A stretch of DNA of 64,000 nucleotides from JAGQUL01 sp038212015 (GCA_038212015.1 JBBQUY010000006.1:5377-69376); one strand, 5' to 3'; positions 48,793 through 57,534 are shown, numbered from the stretch's first letter. Notes: a model not told the origin generated them from the letters alone. Numbers and translations: made by a program.

Positions 48793-49475
48793 GCAGGCTG
48801 ACCAGCATCTCGATGCGACGCACGGTCGTCGCCCTCACGATTGCCTTGGCCGCACCGCTCACGGCGACGGCGCCGGCGGCCGCATCGCAGATGATCGACG
48901 TGGCGGATGCATCCGAACTGCGCGAGGTCATGCGCGAGGCGACGGCCGAGCAGGGCGTCTGCTACCAGTGGTCGCTCAATCTCGACGACCAGTACACGCT
49001 TCAGGGCGGGCTGCAGGATTCCGGCAGCACCGTCACGACCGGCGGCTGCCCGAAAGGCACCGTCATCCTCACCGGCAGCGTGTCATACAGCTGCTCGACG
49101 TGTGAGACGGGCGACTCTGCGTCGGTGTCGCTGCAGGGCAGCGGGGTGTCGGTCGTCGCGTCGAGCGACGACTACCTCGACATGCTCGGTCTCGACGACG
49201 GCGACCTGCTCGCCGACGAGGGCGACGACGTGGCGTGGCTCAACATGGTCGGCGGGCTGCCGCTCATGGTGAGCGAGAACAACCCGTCGATCCCGGCGCC
49301 GGAGTTCGACGAGACGATCTACCCCGCCGACGACGCGACTCCGATGAACACGCCGAGCGCGCTCGGTGACTGGTTCCGCGTCTACGGCTGGACGGTCGCG
49401 TTCATCCTGCTCGGGATCGGCATGGCCGTCGTGCTCGGGCTCTGGATTCGCAAGCAGCGGCAGCTCGCCGCGTGA
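48789..49475 (+). CDS. Secreted membrane-anchored protein of the DUF350/aminopropyltransferase operon
   Basis: 228 residues from GTG 48789. A signal peptide (about 8-34, ending AAAS) and a C-terminal helix (about 200-220, VAFILLGIGMAVVLGLWI) give a type I membrane topology. Four cysteines lie in the outer part (VCYQW, GGCPKG, SCSTCETG), probably two disulphides. The remainder is acidic and beta-rich. No known domain recognised. It is translationally coupled to the fusion gene and followed 37 bases later by the DUF350 gene. Confidence 0.65.
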   Translation: MSRLTSISMRRTVVALTIALAAPLTATAPAAASQMIDVADASELREVMREATAEQGVCYQWSLNLDDQYTLQGGLQDSGSTVTTGGCPKGTVILTGSVSYSCSTCETGDSASVSLQGSGVSVVASSDDYLDMLGLDDGDLLADEGDDVAWLNMVGGLPLMVSENNPSIPAPEFDETIYPADDATPMNTPSALGDWFRVYGWTVAFILLGIGMAVVLGLWIRKQRQLAA

Positions 49476-49512
49476 CACGGGCCGGGTGACCGGCTCTTTC
49501 GGGAGGAACGAC

Positions 49513-49938
49513 ATGCAGGACTTCGGCTACGACATCGCGGCGAGCGCCGCCTACGGTGGTATCGCGCTCGCGCTGCTCGTGTTCGCGTGGATCGCGATCG
49601 ACCTGCTCATCCCGGCGAAGGTCGGGGTCGAGCTGCTGGAACACCGCAATGCGAACGTCGCGACCGTGCTTGCCGCGGGCGTGCTCGCGATGTCGATCAT
49701 CATCGCGTCTGCGATCCATGCGTCCGACGGCAAGCTCGCGGACGGCATCATCGACACGCTCGGATTCGGCATCGGCGGCATCATCATGCAGGCGCTCGGT
49801 GTATGGGTCTTCGATCGCATCACGCCCGGCAAGCTCGGTGACGTGCTGCACGGCGCGCGCGAGCTGCATCCGGCGTCGATCACGCAGGCGGCATGGCAGA
49901 TCGGTCTGGGCATCACGCTCGCGGCGGCCATCTCGTGA
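49513..49938 (+). CDS. DUF350 family membrane protein (YjfL-like)
   Basis: 141 residues, four transmembrane helices in two repeated pairs: LALLVFAWIAIDLLIPAK, NVATVLAAGVLAMSIIIASAI, IIDTLGFGIGGIIMQALGVWVFDRITPGK and a last helix. The internal duplication and the DRITPGKLGDVL end are the DUF350/YjfL pattern. GGGAGG precedes the ATG. It is coupled to the aminopropyltransferase gene by a GTGA overlap. DUF350 proteins recur beside envelope-stress and polyamine-like genes; their activity is unknown. Confidence 0.85.
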   Translation: MQDFGYDIAASAAYGGIALALLVFAWIAIDLLIPAKVGVELLEHRNANVATVLAAGVLAMSIIIASAIHASDGKLADGIIDTLGFGIGGIIMQALGVWVFDRITPGKLGDVLHGARELHPASITQAAWQIGLGITLAAAIS

Positions 49939-51521
49939 CGAGCGACGCGCGGGGCGAGGCTGCCTCGCTCGATGGAGATCGCGTCGTCGTGCATCGCGGC
50001 GCGAGTGCGCTGCTGCTGGCGGTGACCGCCGCGGTCGCGGTGTGCGGCCTGCTGTACGAACTCGAGCTGATCGCGCTCGGGTCGTACCTGATGGGTGACG
50101 GGCTGCTGCAGACGTCGCTCGTGCTCGGCTCGTTCGTGAGCGCGATGGGGCTCGGCAGCGTCGCGTCCAAGCGCTGGCTGGACAAGCCGCTGCGTACGTT
50201 CGTGACGGTCGAGGCGGTGCTTGCGGTCGCGGGCGGGCTGAGCGCGTTCGCGCTGTATTGGGCGTTCGCGTGGATGGACGTGTACACGCCGGTGCTGATC
50301 GCGGCATCGGTGGTGTGCGGCACGCTCGTGGGCATCGAACTGCCGCTGCTGCTCGAGCTGATCCGGCGTGCGCGGGGCACGTCGGGCGGGGGCGATGCAG
50401 CCGACCTGCTGGCGGCCGACTACCTCGGCGCGATGGTCGCCGGCATTGCGTTCCCCTTCCTGGTGCTGCCCGAGCTCGGCCACCTGCGCGCCTCCATCGC
50501 GACGGGTGCCCTCAACCTCGGCGCGGGCGCACTCGTGCTGCTGGTGCCGGGGCTGCGCGCGGGCGGGCTCCGGACGTGGCTGCGCCTCGGCGTGCCGATC
50601 GGTGCGGCCGCGCTCGTGCTCGGCGGTGCGTGGCTGCTGACCGGACGCTTCGAGGTGTCCCTCCAACAGGAGCTCTACGACGATCCGATCGTGCATGACG
50701 AGCAGACTCGCTACCAGCGCATCGTCGTGACGAGCTCCGACCAGGGTGCGGACGTTCGCCTGTTCCTGGATGGCGACCTGCAGTTCGCGACAGCCGACGA
50801 GCATCGCTACCACGAGTCGCTCGTGCATCCGCTGCTCGCGCAGGGTCGTCGCGAGCACGTGCTCGTGCTCGGCGGTGGCGACGGTCTCGCGCTTCGCGAG
50901 ATCCTTCGTTACTCGGATGTGCGGCGCGTGACGCTCGTCGAGCTCGACCCGGCGATGACGAAGCTGGCGCGCACGCTGCCGGCGCTGCGCGACGCGAATC
51001 GCAGCGCGTTCGAGGATCCGCGCGTGGAGGTCGTGCATGCGGACGCGATGGCGTGGCTGCGCAGTGACGCGCGCCTGGACCATGACGCGGTCGTCGTGGA
51101 TTTCCCGGATCCGGATCGGCCGGTGCTCGCCAAGCTCTACTCGACCGAGATGTACGCACTCATTCGAACGCGGGCGCTGCGGCCGGGCGGTCGGATGGTC
51201 GTGCAGGCGGGGTCGCCCTGGTTCGCGCGTGATGCGTACTGGTCGATCGAGCGCACGATCGACGAGGCCGGCTTCGCGACGACGCCGTACCACGTGGACG
51301 TGCCGTCATTCGGCGACTGGGGCTACGTGCTTGCGTCCGCGGGTGAACGCGCGCCCCAGCTCCGGCTGGATGCGCCGACGAAGCTGCGCTTCCTGACGTC
51401 CGAGGCGCTCACCGCGGCAGGCGTGTTCGGCGCAGACGTCGCCCGGCGCCCGGTCGAGGTCAACTCGATCGACCGCCCCGTGCTCGTGGAGTACGAGCGC
51501 GCCGGCTGGCACGGCTACTGA
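49935..51521 (+). CDS. Membrane-bound spermidine synthase-like aminopropyltransferase
   Basis: 528 residues from GTG 49935. Seven or so transmembrane helices (about 22-238) precede a spermidine-synthase domain (240-500): DLQFATADEHRYHESLVHPLL, the nucleotide loop LGGGDG (312-317), VELDP and the catalytic-loop equivalent DFPDPD (389-394). Soluble spermidine synthases move aminopropyl from decarboxylated SAM to putrescine; the fused membrane part suggests a membrane-associated acceptor or transport of the product. It is the last gene of the operon and is followed by a 12-bp hairpin. Confidence 0.88.
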   Translation: MTSDARGEAASLDGDRVVVHRGASALLLAVTAAVAVCGLLYELELIALGSYLMGDGLLQTSLVLGSFVSAMGLGSVASKRWLDKPLRTFVTVEAVLAVAGGLSAFALYWAFAWMDVYTPVLIAASVVCGTLVGIELPLLLELIRRARGTSGGGDAADLLAADYLGAMVAGIAFPFLVLPELGHLRASIATGALNLGAGALVLLVPGLRAGGLRTWLRLGVPIGAAALVLGGAWLLTGRFEVSLQQELYDDPIVHDEQTRYQRIVVTSSDQGADVRLFLDGDLQFATADEHRYHESLVHPLLAQGRREHVLVLGGGDGLALREILRYSDVRRVTLVELDPAMTKLARTLPALRDANRSAFEDPRVEVVHADAMAWLRSDARLDHDAVVVDFPDPDRPVLAKLYSTEMYALIRTRALRPGGRMVVQAGSPWFARDAYWSIERTIDEAGFATTPYHVDVPSFGDWGYVLASAGERAPQLRLDAPTKLRFLTSEALTAAGVFGADVARRPVEVNSIDRPVLVEYERAGWHGY

Positions 51522-51536
51522 GACCGAGCAGGAACG

Positions 51537-51570
51537 TCGAATGCCCGGCGCGTGAGCACCGGGCATTCGA
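51537..51570 (+). terminator. Hairpin terminator of the DUF350/aminopropyltransferase operon
   Basis: TCGAATGCCCGG (51537-51548) pairs perfectly with CCGGGCATTCGA (51559-51570), 12 base pairs. Confidence 0.75.
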
Positions 51571-51720
51571 ACTGCGAGGGAGGGGGGTACTGCGATGTTC
51601 GATCGCTGCTGCAGCGAGGACCGTCAGGGCGCTGCGTGCAATGAGGGCGCGTGCTCGCGGTGAGGACCAGTCACCTGCGGGAATCCCGCTGAGCGAGCGC
51701 GCCGCTCGTTCGATCGAATC

Positions 51721-52194
51721 TCAGTACCCCCGGAACAGGCCCTTGAGCCAGCCCATGAATCCCTTCTGCTCCTGGACGTAGAGCACGCCAGTCTTGGGAT
51801 CGACGAACGAGTTGCCCGGGGTGTTCCAGCTGCCGAACAGGCCGCTGACACCGCCGAACGCACCACCGATACCGCCGAGCAGTCCACCCTGGTGGGGGAC
51901 GACGATGTTGTAGTACTTGTTCGTGTAGGTGTTCGAGTTCGTCACCGACTGGTTGACGTTCCCGTTGGGGGCGAGCGCCGTCTGGTTGGTGGCGTTCACC
52001 TGGGGGCGGCCGCTCGACAGCCCGGTGAGCTGTGGGACCGCGCCGCCGGTCGGCATGCCCATGATCGGCATGCCGGCACCGAACTGGCTGCCTGCGGGGT
52101 TGGTGCCGTCGTACGGGCTCGCAAGCGCCGTCGTCGGTAGGGACTGCATCGTGGGCTGCGCTGCAGCCGCCGATACGGGGTTGATGCTCGCCAT
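51721..52194 (-). CDS. Asn/Gly-rich orphan protein A
   Basis: 157 residues, no signal peptide. After an Ala/Gln/Pro-rich N-terminus come GMPIMGMPTGG, an Asn-rich stretch (VNATNQTALAPNGNVNQSVTNSNTYTN, about 80-106, with Asn-Gln and Thr-Asn-Ser-Asn units), a Gly-rich hinge (GGLLGGIGGAFGG) and a short C-terminal domain (YVQEQKGFMGWLKGLF). GGAGGAG precedes ATG 52194. It shares the motif NQ(S/T)VTNSN and the GMP-rich segment with the gene at 52695-53261, so the pair are diverged paralogues. A structural, surface or self-assembling role is possible; no function is known. Confidence 0.7.
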   Translation of the reverse strand: MASINPVSAAAAQPTMQSLPTTALASPYDGTNPAGSQFGAGMPIMGMPTGGAVPQLTGLSSGRPQVNATNQTALAPNGNVNQSVTNSNTYTNKYYNIVVPHQGGLLGGIGGAFGGVSGLFGSWNTPGNSFVDPKTGVLYVQEQKGFMGWLKGLFRGY

Positions 52195-52694
52195 GATGGC
52201 GTCTCCTCCAGTCAGCTTCGGCTGGTGGGCCGAAGTACCTCCACTCCGTGCCTGCCGGGCGGTGACGCCGAGCAGACAACCGTGTATCAGGAAGTGGGCA
52301 TGCCGACGTTGCGGCGTGAGGGGGGAGGATGCGGCCACGCCGGGGGCGGGGGCATGGCCGGGGGTGGCCGCAGGGGGATACACTGCGGCAATAACCTGCC
52401 TGTGAGCAGGTGTTTCATACGGGAGAGGCGTGACCGTCGATGGCCTCGTCATGTGGGGTCCTGGCGCGTAAAAGCGGCCTCGGCCGGGCCGTTTCCGCAT
52501 CTGCGGCAGCTGCTGGCCCGGTACGCGACGGACGGTCGTCACGTACCGGGTGAAGCGTGCTGCCCGCATCCACGGCCCGGCCGGAAGCCTTCACCAGGTG
52601 GCGTTGGAAAAGCCTGCGAGGCGGGTGCGCGCGTGCGTTCGCCCAGAGGGCGGTGCGTGCGCAGCCGTGCTCGCGTGGTGTGGCGTCGCCGGGG
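52195..52694. other. 500-base non-coding region between the two Asn/Gly-rich genes
   Basis: I see no convincing gene. It holds the upstream region of protein A, a short hairpin ACCTGC/GCAGGT (52394-52411) and the candidate terminator of protein B. Confidence 0.6.
52470..52494 (-). terminator. Candidate terminator of Asn/Gly-rich protein B
   Basis: CGGCC/GGCCG stem flanked by AAA and TTT runs with one bulged G; read on the minus strand it leaves a T-run. Confidence 0.4.
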
Positions 52695-53261
52695 CTAGAT
52701 CAGCCGGCCGAGCAGGCCCGAGAGGAGTCCACCGCTGCCGTAGCCGGGGAACCCGCCGCCACCCCAGCCCCAACCGCTCTGGAACGGGGGCTGCTGGAGC
52801 GAGTGCGAGACGTTGTTCACGTTGGAATTCGTGACCGTCTGGTTCGCACCGCCGGTGGAGACCTGGTTGGTCGTGTTGGACTGGCCGTGGCCGGCGAAGC
52901 CCTGCGGGATGCCGCCCATCGGCAGGCCACCCATCGGGAGACCGCCCATCGGAACGCCCATGGGCAGTCCGAGTGGCATGCCACCGAGGGGCATGCCCAT
53001 GCCGAGCGGAATGCCGCCCATGGCACCGGCAACGCCGCCCATCAGGTAGGGATTCTTGGAGCGCTCCTCGAGCCGGGCGCGTTCGATGCGCTCGTTGGCG
53101 AGGGCTCGCTCGTACCCCAGCTGCAGGCTCGAGACCTGCTTCTGGGTCGTGAGCTTGCTGTTGTAGTAGGTCGACGCGCTGACGACGCCGCCGTTCATGC
53201 CGTTCATGCCGTTCATCCCGAGCATGCCGTTCTGCGGGTAGACGCGAATGCGTACTGCCAT
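52695..53261 (-). CDS. Asn/Gly-rich orphan protein B
   Basis: 188 residues, no signal peptide. Order: a short N-terminal strand with three MNG units (GMNGMNGMNGG), a helical segment (about 30-66, LQLGYERALANERIERARLEE), a run of GMPxGG/GLPMGG repeats (about 75-115), an Asn-rich block (SNTTNQVSTGGANQTVTNSN) and a Gly/Trp-rich tail (GWGWGGGGFPGYGSGG). AGGAGG precedes ATG 53261. It shares the NQ(S/T)VTNSN block with protein A and may assemble with it. Composition suggests an extended or aggregating structure. Function unknown. Confidence 0.7.
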   Translation of the reverse strand: MAVRIRVYPQNGMLGMNGMNGMNGGVVSASTYYNSKLTTQKQVSSLQLGYERALANERIERARLEERSKNPYLMGGVAGAMGGIPLGMGMPLGGMPLGLPMGVPMGGLPMGGLPMGGIPQGFAGHGQSNTTNQVSTGGANQTVTNSNVNNVSHSLQQPPFQSGWGWGGGGFPGYGSGGLLSGLLGRLI

Positions 53262-53515
53262 GGTAGTGCCTCCTGGTGTGCGCCGACCGCGAGGGGTGTG
53301 ATGCGGGACCGGCGTCTGGTGCGAGGGTGGACCGCCGCGCATCTGGTTCCCGTGGCGTCCGTTGCGACCCGAAGGTCGCGCTGGCCGTCATCGCCACGAG
53401 GATGTGCGACGTGTCTCATCCGTCCATCGCTTCTGGTGTTGCGCGGTGTCGCATGTCAGTCGACGCGTTGGCACCAGTCGGCCGCGCGGTGGCCATGAGC
53501 GGCCGCCCGGGGATG

Positions 53516-55279
53516 TCAGTCGCCGGCGGGCGATTCGTCGTCGCGGCGGCGCTCGACGCGCTCGCGGCGGCGGTCGATGCGACCCGACAGCGCGAGGTGT
53601 CGCAGCGCGACTTCCGCCATCTCGCGGCCGGTGACGTTCTCCTCGTCGACGACCTCGTCGGCGCCGGCAGCGGCGATCTCGTCGACGAACCTGTTGTAGC
53701 GGCCGCGGGCGACGATCGGCAGGTCGGGTGCGAGCTGACGTGCCTGCGCCACGATCGTGCGGATCGCGACCGGGTCGGGGATCGACACCACGAGGATGCG
53801 TGCGGTCGAGAGGTTGGCGCGCTGCAGGATCTCCGGTCGCGCCGCGTCGCCGAACACCACGCGCGTGCCGGGCGGGAGGTCGTCGTCGGTGCCGCCGGTC
53901 TCGGCGCGCGGGTTGAGTTCGATGACCGTGACGGGCACGTTCGATGCGGCGAGCGCTGCCGTCACCGCGCGACCGGACGGCCCGACGCCGACGACGAGCG
54001 CATGGTCGCCGTATGCGTGCTCGACGATGTCGCCGTCCGGGTCGACGCCCTGCCCGGCGGCGAGTGCGCGTCGATGCAGCACTCCGCTCGTTGTGGAGAT
54101 CAGGCCCGGCGTCATGAGCAGGGTGAGCACCGAGACGGACACGAGCAGGCGGAAGGTGTCATCTCCGACGAGCCCTACCGACGAGCCCATCGTCAGGACC
54201 GCGAACGAGAACTCGCCGAGCTGCGCGAGTGAGGCCGCCGCCATGATCGCTGCGGGAGCCGGAACGCGAGCGACGGTCGCGGCGGTCCACGTCAGGAGCG
54301 CCTTGCCGAAGACGAGTGGCACCACCACGAGCAGCACCAGCCAGAAGTTCTCGAGCATCCACTGTGCGTCGGCGAGCATCCCGACGTAGGCGAAGAAGAT
54401 GGCGGTCAGCGCCATGCGGATCGGGGCTATCTCGCTGCGCACCTGCGGCGCGAAGGCGGCATCGGCCATGACGATGCCGGCCACGAATCCGCCCAGTGCG
54501 GGCGACAGGTCGAGCTTCCAGCACAGGCCGATGGCGCCGAGCGAGACGGTGAGCGACATCACTGCGAGCAGCTCGCGCGCATTGCCGTGCATCGCCTTCT
54601 CATACATCGTTCGCATGAGGACGCGCTCGACGAAGATCACGAGCAGGACGAGCCCTGCGAGCTTGGCGAACGCGATGCCGAACTCGGTCAGGAACCCCGC
54701 CTGTTCCCCGCTCACCTCGGCGCCGGGCAGCAGCGGGATCATGAGCAGCACGAGCACGACGAGCACGTCCTGGGCGATGAGCACGCCCGTCGAGACGAGG
54801 CCGTGCACGCTGTCGCTCTCGGCGCGGTCGGCGAGCACGCGGATGACGACGGCCGTGCTCGAGAGGCTCACCGCCACGCCGACGACGAACGCCGCCGACA
54901 GCGAAAGTCCCGCAGCGACGGCAACGGCGCCCGCAGCGACGGTGGTCAGCACGACCTGCAGCGAACCGGCGACGAGCGCCGTGCCGCCGAATTTCCGGAC
55001 CTTGTTGAGGGGCAGGTCCAGCCCGACGGTGAACAGCAGCAGCGCGACGCCGACTTCACCCATGAACGAGAACGACTGGATGTCTTCGATGAGTCCGAGC
55101 GACGAGGGGCCGCCCACGACGACGCCCGCGAGCAGATAGCCGACGAGCACGCTCTGGCCGAATCGTTCGGCGATGAGCCCGAACACGACGCACACGCCGA
55201 GCACGATCACGACGTCGGTGAGCACGTTGATGCTGCTGGACGGCGCGGTCGCGGCCGCGACGAGCGTGTCCAGGATCAC
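53516..55279 (-). CDS. Kef/CPA2-type potassium/proton antiporter with TrkA-N domain
   Basis: 587 residues. About 12 transmembrane helices (15-400) carry CPA2 landmarks (LLLFTVGLDLPL, SLSSTAVVIRVL, LAQLGEFSFAVL). A cytoplasmic Rossmann TrkA-N domain follows (HALVVGVGPSGRAVTAAL, VIELNP, GDAARPEIL), then an Arg-rich tail. It exchanges K+ or Na+ for protons and is gated by nucleotides. The GTG start overlaps the sufU stop (GTGA), so it is translated with the Fe-S genes, an unusual coupling. The 254 bases 3' of protein B's start (53262-53515) show no gene. Confidence 0.9.
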   Translation of the reverse strand: MILDTLVAAATAPSSSINVLTDVVIVLGVCVVFGLIAERFGQSVLVGYLLAGVVVGGPSSLGLIEDIQSFSFMGEVGVALLLFTVGLDLPLNKVRKFGGTALVAGSLQVVLTTVAAGAVAVAAGLSLSAAFVVGVAVSLSSTAVVIRVLADRAESDSVHGLVSTGVLIAQDVLVVLVLLMIPLLPGAEVSGEQAGFLTEFGIAFAKLAGLVLLVIFVERVLMRTMYEKAMHGNARELLAVMSLTVSLGAIGLCWKLDLSPALGGFVAGIVMADAAFAPQVRSEIAPIRMALTAIFFAYVGMLADAQWMLENFWLVLLVVVPLVFGKALLTWTAATVARVPAPAAIMAAASLAQLGEFSFAVLTMGSSVGLVGDDTFRLLVSVSVLTLLMTPGLISTTSGVLHRRALAAGQGVDPDGDIVEHAYGDHALVVGVGPSGRAVTAALAASNVPVTVIELNPRAETGGTDDDLPPGTRVVFGDAARPEILQRANLSTARILVVSIPDPVAIRTIVAQARQLAPDLPIVARGRYNRFVDEIAAAGADEVVDEENVTGREMAEVALRHLALSGRIDRRRERVERRRDDESPAGD

Positions 55280-55704
55280 GTGCGGCCCCAGCTGATTTCG
55301 TCGACGCCTTCCCAGCCGGCGGGGGCGGCGGTGCCGGCGTGGTCATGCATGCCCATCTTCACCACGACGAGTCCGAGCAGTGCGCACTTGAGCCGCACGG
55401 GGGTCAGCTCGATGCCGAGCAGCTCGACGATGTCCTCGCGACTCAGCTTCGCGACGTCGTCGAGCGACTTGCCGATGATCTCGTCGCTGAGGATCGACAT
55501 GGAGGCCTGGCTGATGGCGCAGCCCTGCCCGGTGAAGCGAACGGCGGCGATGACGTTGTCGTCGTCGATCTCGACCTGGACGTGCAGCTCGTCGCCGCAC
55601 ATGGGGTTCTGCCCCTCGGCTTCGAAGGTCGGATGCTCGAGCGTCCCGTAGTTCTGCGGGTTCCGGTAGTGCTCGAGGATGTATTCGCGGTACAGGTCGT
55701 CCAT
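55276..55704 (-). CDS. sufU: SufU iron-sulphur/zinc sulphur-transfer protein
   Basis: 142 residues from ATG 55704 (GAGGGAG upstream). Metal ligands are Cys36 with Asp38 (MCGDEL), Cys62 (GCAISQAS) and Cys107 (RLKCALLG), the Cys-Asp-Cys-Cys set of Bacillus SufU. SufU takes persulphide sulphur from SufS and delivers it to the SufBCD scaffold. It follows sufS by 38 bases. Confidence 0.92.
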   Translation of the reverse strand: MDDLYREYILEHYRNPQNYGTLEHPTFEAEGQNPMCGDELHVQVEIDDDNVIAAVRFTGQGCAISQASMSILSDEIIGKSLDDVAKLSREDIVELLGIELTPVRLKCALLGLVVVKMGMHDHAGTAAPAGWEGVDEISWGRT

Positions 55705-55742
55705 GTCGCTCCCTCGGGCACCCACCCTATCGCGGCGGTCCG

Positions 55743-57020
55743 TCAGGTGAGGCCGAAGACCGTGCGAACTTCGGCGAGGCCGTCGATGAGCCGGTCGATG
55801 TCCTCACGCGTCGTGTATGCGTAGACGCTCGCTCGGGCCGTGGCGTTCACGCCGAGGCGCTTCATGAGCGGCTGGGTGCAGTGATGGCCGGCGCGCACGT
55901 TGACGTCGTGCGTATCGAGCATCGTCGCGATGTCGTGCGGGTGGGTTCCCTCGATGAGGAACGACAGCACGCCGCCTCGTTCGACGCCGAGCGCGGGGCC
56001 GAGCACGCGCAGGCCGGGCACGTCGAGCAGTCGCTCGTGCGCGTAGTGCGTCATCTCGATCTCGTGCTGGTGCACGGCGTCGATGCCGAGCTCCTGCAGG
56101 TAGCGGATCGCGGCGCCCATCGCGGTGACTTCGGCGATCGCGGGTGTGCCGGCCTCGAATTTCCAGGGCAGGTCGTTGAAGGTGGTGACGTCGTATCCGA
56201 CGCGGCGGATCATCTCGCCGCCGAACTGCCACGGCGGCATCTCGGCGAGCAGCTCCTCGCGACCCCACAGTGCGCCAGCGCCGGTCGGGCCCATGAGCTT
56301 ATGTCCGCTGAATGCGAGGAAGTCGATGCCGAGCGCCTGCACGTCCACGGTGCGATGTGGCACGCTCTGCGCGCCGTCGACGAGCACGAGCGCGTCGTGA
56401 GACCGCGCCCACGGCACGATCACGTCCAGCGAGACGTGGGTGCCGAGCGAGTTGGAGACGTGCACGACGGCGACCATGCGCAGTCGTCCGCCCTCGGCGA
56501 GTGCGTCGAGCGCCGACACGTCGAGCACGCCGTCGTCGTCGACCGGAATGAAGCGCAGGTCGGCGCCGGTCGCCAGGCAGGTCTGCTGCCATGGGACGAG
56601 GTTGGAGTGGTGCTCGAGCTCGGTGGTGACGACGATGTCGCCCGGTCCGAGGTTGGAGCGGCCCCAGGAGTAGGCGACGAGGTTGATCGCCTCGGTGGTG
56701 CCGCGCGTGAAGATCACTTCGCGCGGGCTGCGCGCGTTGACGAGGTCTCGCACGGCTTCTCGGGCGGCCTCGAAGTGTTCGGTGGCGGCAGCGGCGTGGG
56801 CGTAGACGCCGCGATGCACGTTGGCGTATGCGCTCTCGTAGGTGGTGCGCAGCGAATCGATCACCTGGCGCGGTTTCATCGCCGTCGCGGCGCTGTCCAG
56901 ATACGCGAGCCGGCGGCCCGTGTTGGGCCCGGAGGCGAGAATCGGGAAGTCGGCGCTCACGCGCTCGGGATCGAGCGGTGACGCGACGGGCGCACCTGCA
57001 CGTGTGGGGGCATCGGTCAT
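55743..57020 (-). CDS. sufS: Cysteine desulfurase SufS
   Basis: 425 residues, a group II cysteine desulfurase. PLP is bound by Lys241 (FSGHKLMGPTG) with DGAQSVPH before it; the persulphide is formed on Cys381 (RAGHHCTQP). It produces sulphur for Fe-S cluster assembly with SufU, encoded next. The ATG at 57020 has no ribosome site; TAGGAT ends exactly 7 bases upstream, the same arrangement as glpX, so the mRNA is probably leaderless. sufB and sufD lie 5 kb away, so the suf genes are split. Confidence 0.93.
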   Translation of the reverse strand: MTDAPTRAGAPVASPLDPERVSADFPILASGPNTGRRLAYLDSAATAMKPRQVIDSLRTTYESAYANVHRGVYAHAAAATEHFEAAREAVRDLVNARSPREVIFTRGTTEAINLVAYSWGRSNLGPGDIVVTTELEHHSNLVPWQQTCLATGADLRFIPVDDDGVLDVSALDALAEGGRLRMVAVVHVSNSLGTHVSLDVIVPWARSHDALVLVDGAQSVPHRTVDVQALGIDFLAFSGHKLMGPTGAGALWGREELLAEMPPWQFGGEMIRRVGYDVTTFNDLPWKFEAGTPAIAEVTAMGAAIRYLQELGIDAVHQHEIEMTHYAHERLLDVPGLRVLGPALGVERGGVLSFLIEGTHPHDIATMLDTHDVNVRAGHHCTQPLMKRLGVNATARASVYAYTTREDIDRLIDGLAEVRTVFGLT

Positions 57021-57027
57021 CAGGGGA

Positions 57028-57033
57028 ATCCTA
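57028..57033 (-). promoter_or_regulatory. Leaderless-type -10 element of sufS
   Basis: TAGGAT on the minus strand ends 7 bases before the ATG. Hexamer and spacing are identical to those before glpX. Confidence 0.55.
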
Positions 57034-57069
57034 CGTCCGATGGGCTGGCACTGCGTCGCCGTCGACGGC

Positions 57070-57075
57070 TATCGT
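57070..57075 (+). promoter_or_regulatory. Leaderless-type -10 element of the gene at 57082
   Basis: TATCGT ends 6 bases before ATG 57082; there is no ribosome site. It supports that start over the in-frame ATG at 57040. Confidence 0.4.
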
Positions 57076-57081
57076 CGCTGC

Positions 57082-57534
57082 ATGCTCGACCCGACAGACG
57101 ACCCGCTCGACCGGCACCTCGACGCCGACCACGCCGGCGTGGCGTGCCTTCGCGCCGCTGCCGACCTGCTCGAGTCCGGCGATGCACGTGGCGCGCTGGC
57201 GGCGTGCCGCGATGCTCGGCGCCACGGCGTGCCATCGGAGCTCGTGCCCTATCTCGCGGTCGTGCACGCGGTGGCGGCACTGCTGATGGGAGACGTACAG
57301 GTCTCGATCACGCTGGCCGAAGACGGCTGGCGCGACCACCCCGACGTCGCGGCGCTGCCGACGGTGCTCGGCGCCGCACAGCTGCTCGCGGGCGACACCG
57401 CGGGATCGGCGCGCACGATGTACGCCGCGCTGCTCACCGATGACGCGGATCGCTCGCTCGAGGTGCACCGTCGTCGGCTTACCCAGCTGCTCGCCGCCGT
57501 GCGCGCGACCACGCCACCGCCGACCGGTTCCTGA
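57082..57534 (+). CDS. Hypothetical TPR-like helical protein
   Basis: 150 residues from ATG 57082 (57040 is an alternative adding 14 residues). All-helical, alanine-rich, with paired-helix patterns reminiscent of tetratricopeptide repeats: DLLESGDARGALAACRDAR, then VQVSITLAEDGWRDHP and LLAGDTAGSARTMYAALL. Cytoplasmic. It is divergent from sufS across about 60 bases and abuts the stop of a convergent TPR lipoprotein gene. Function unknown. Confidence 0.65.
   Translation: MLDPTDDPLDRHLDADHAGVACLRAAADLLESGDARGALAACRDARRHGVPSELVPYLAVVHAVAALLMGDVQVSITLAEDGWRDHPDVAALPTVLGAAQLLAGDTAGSARTMYAALLTDDADRSLEVHRRRLTQLLAAVRATTPPPTGS

Noticed and set aside
52225..52698. Open frames in the 500-base gap between the Asn/Gly-rich genes
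   Set aside because: No ribosome site, shadow-like composition; the gap holds regulatory and terminator sequence.
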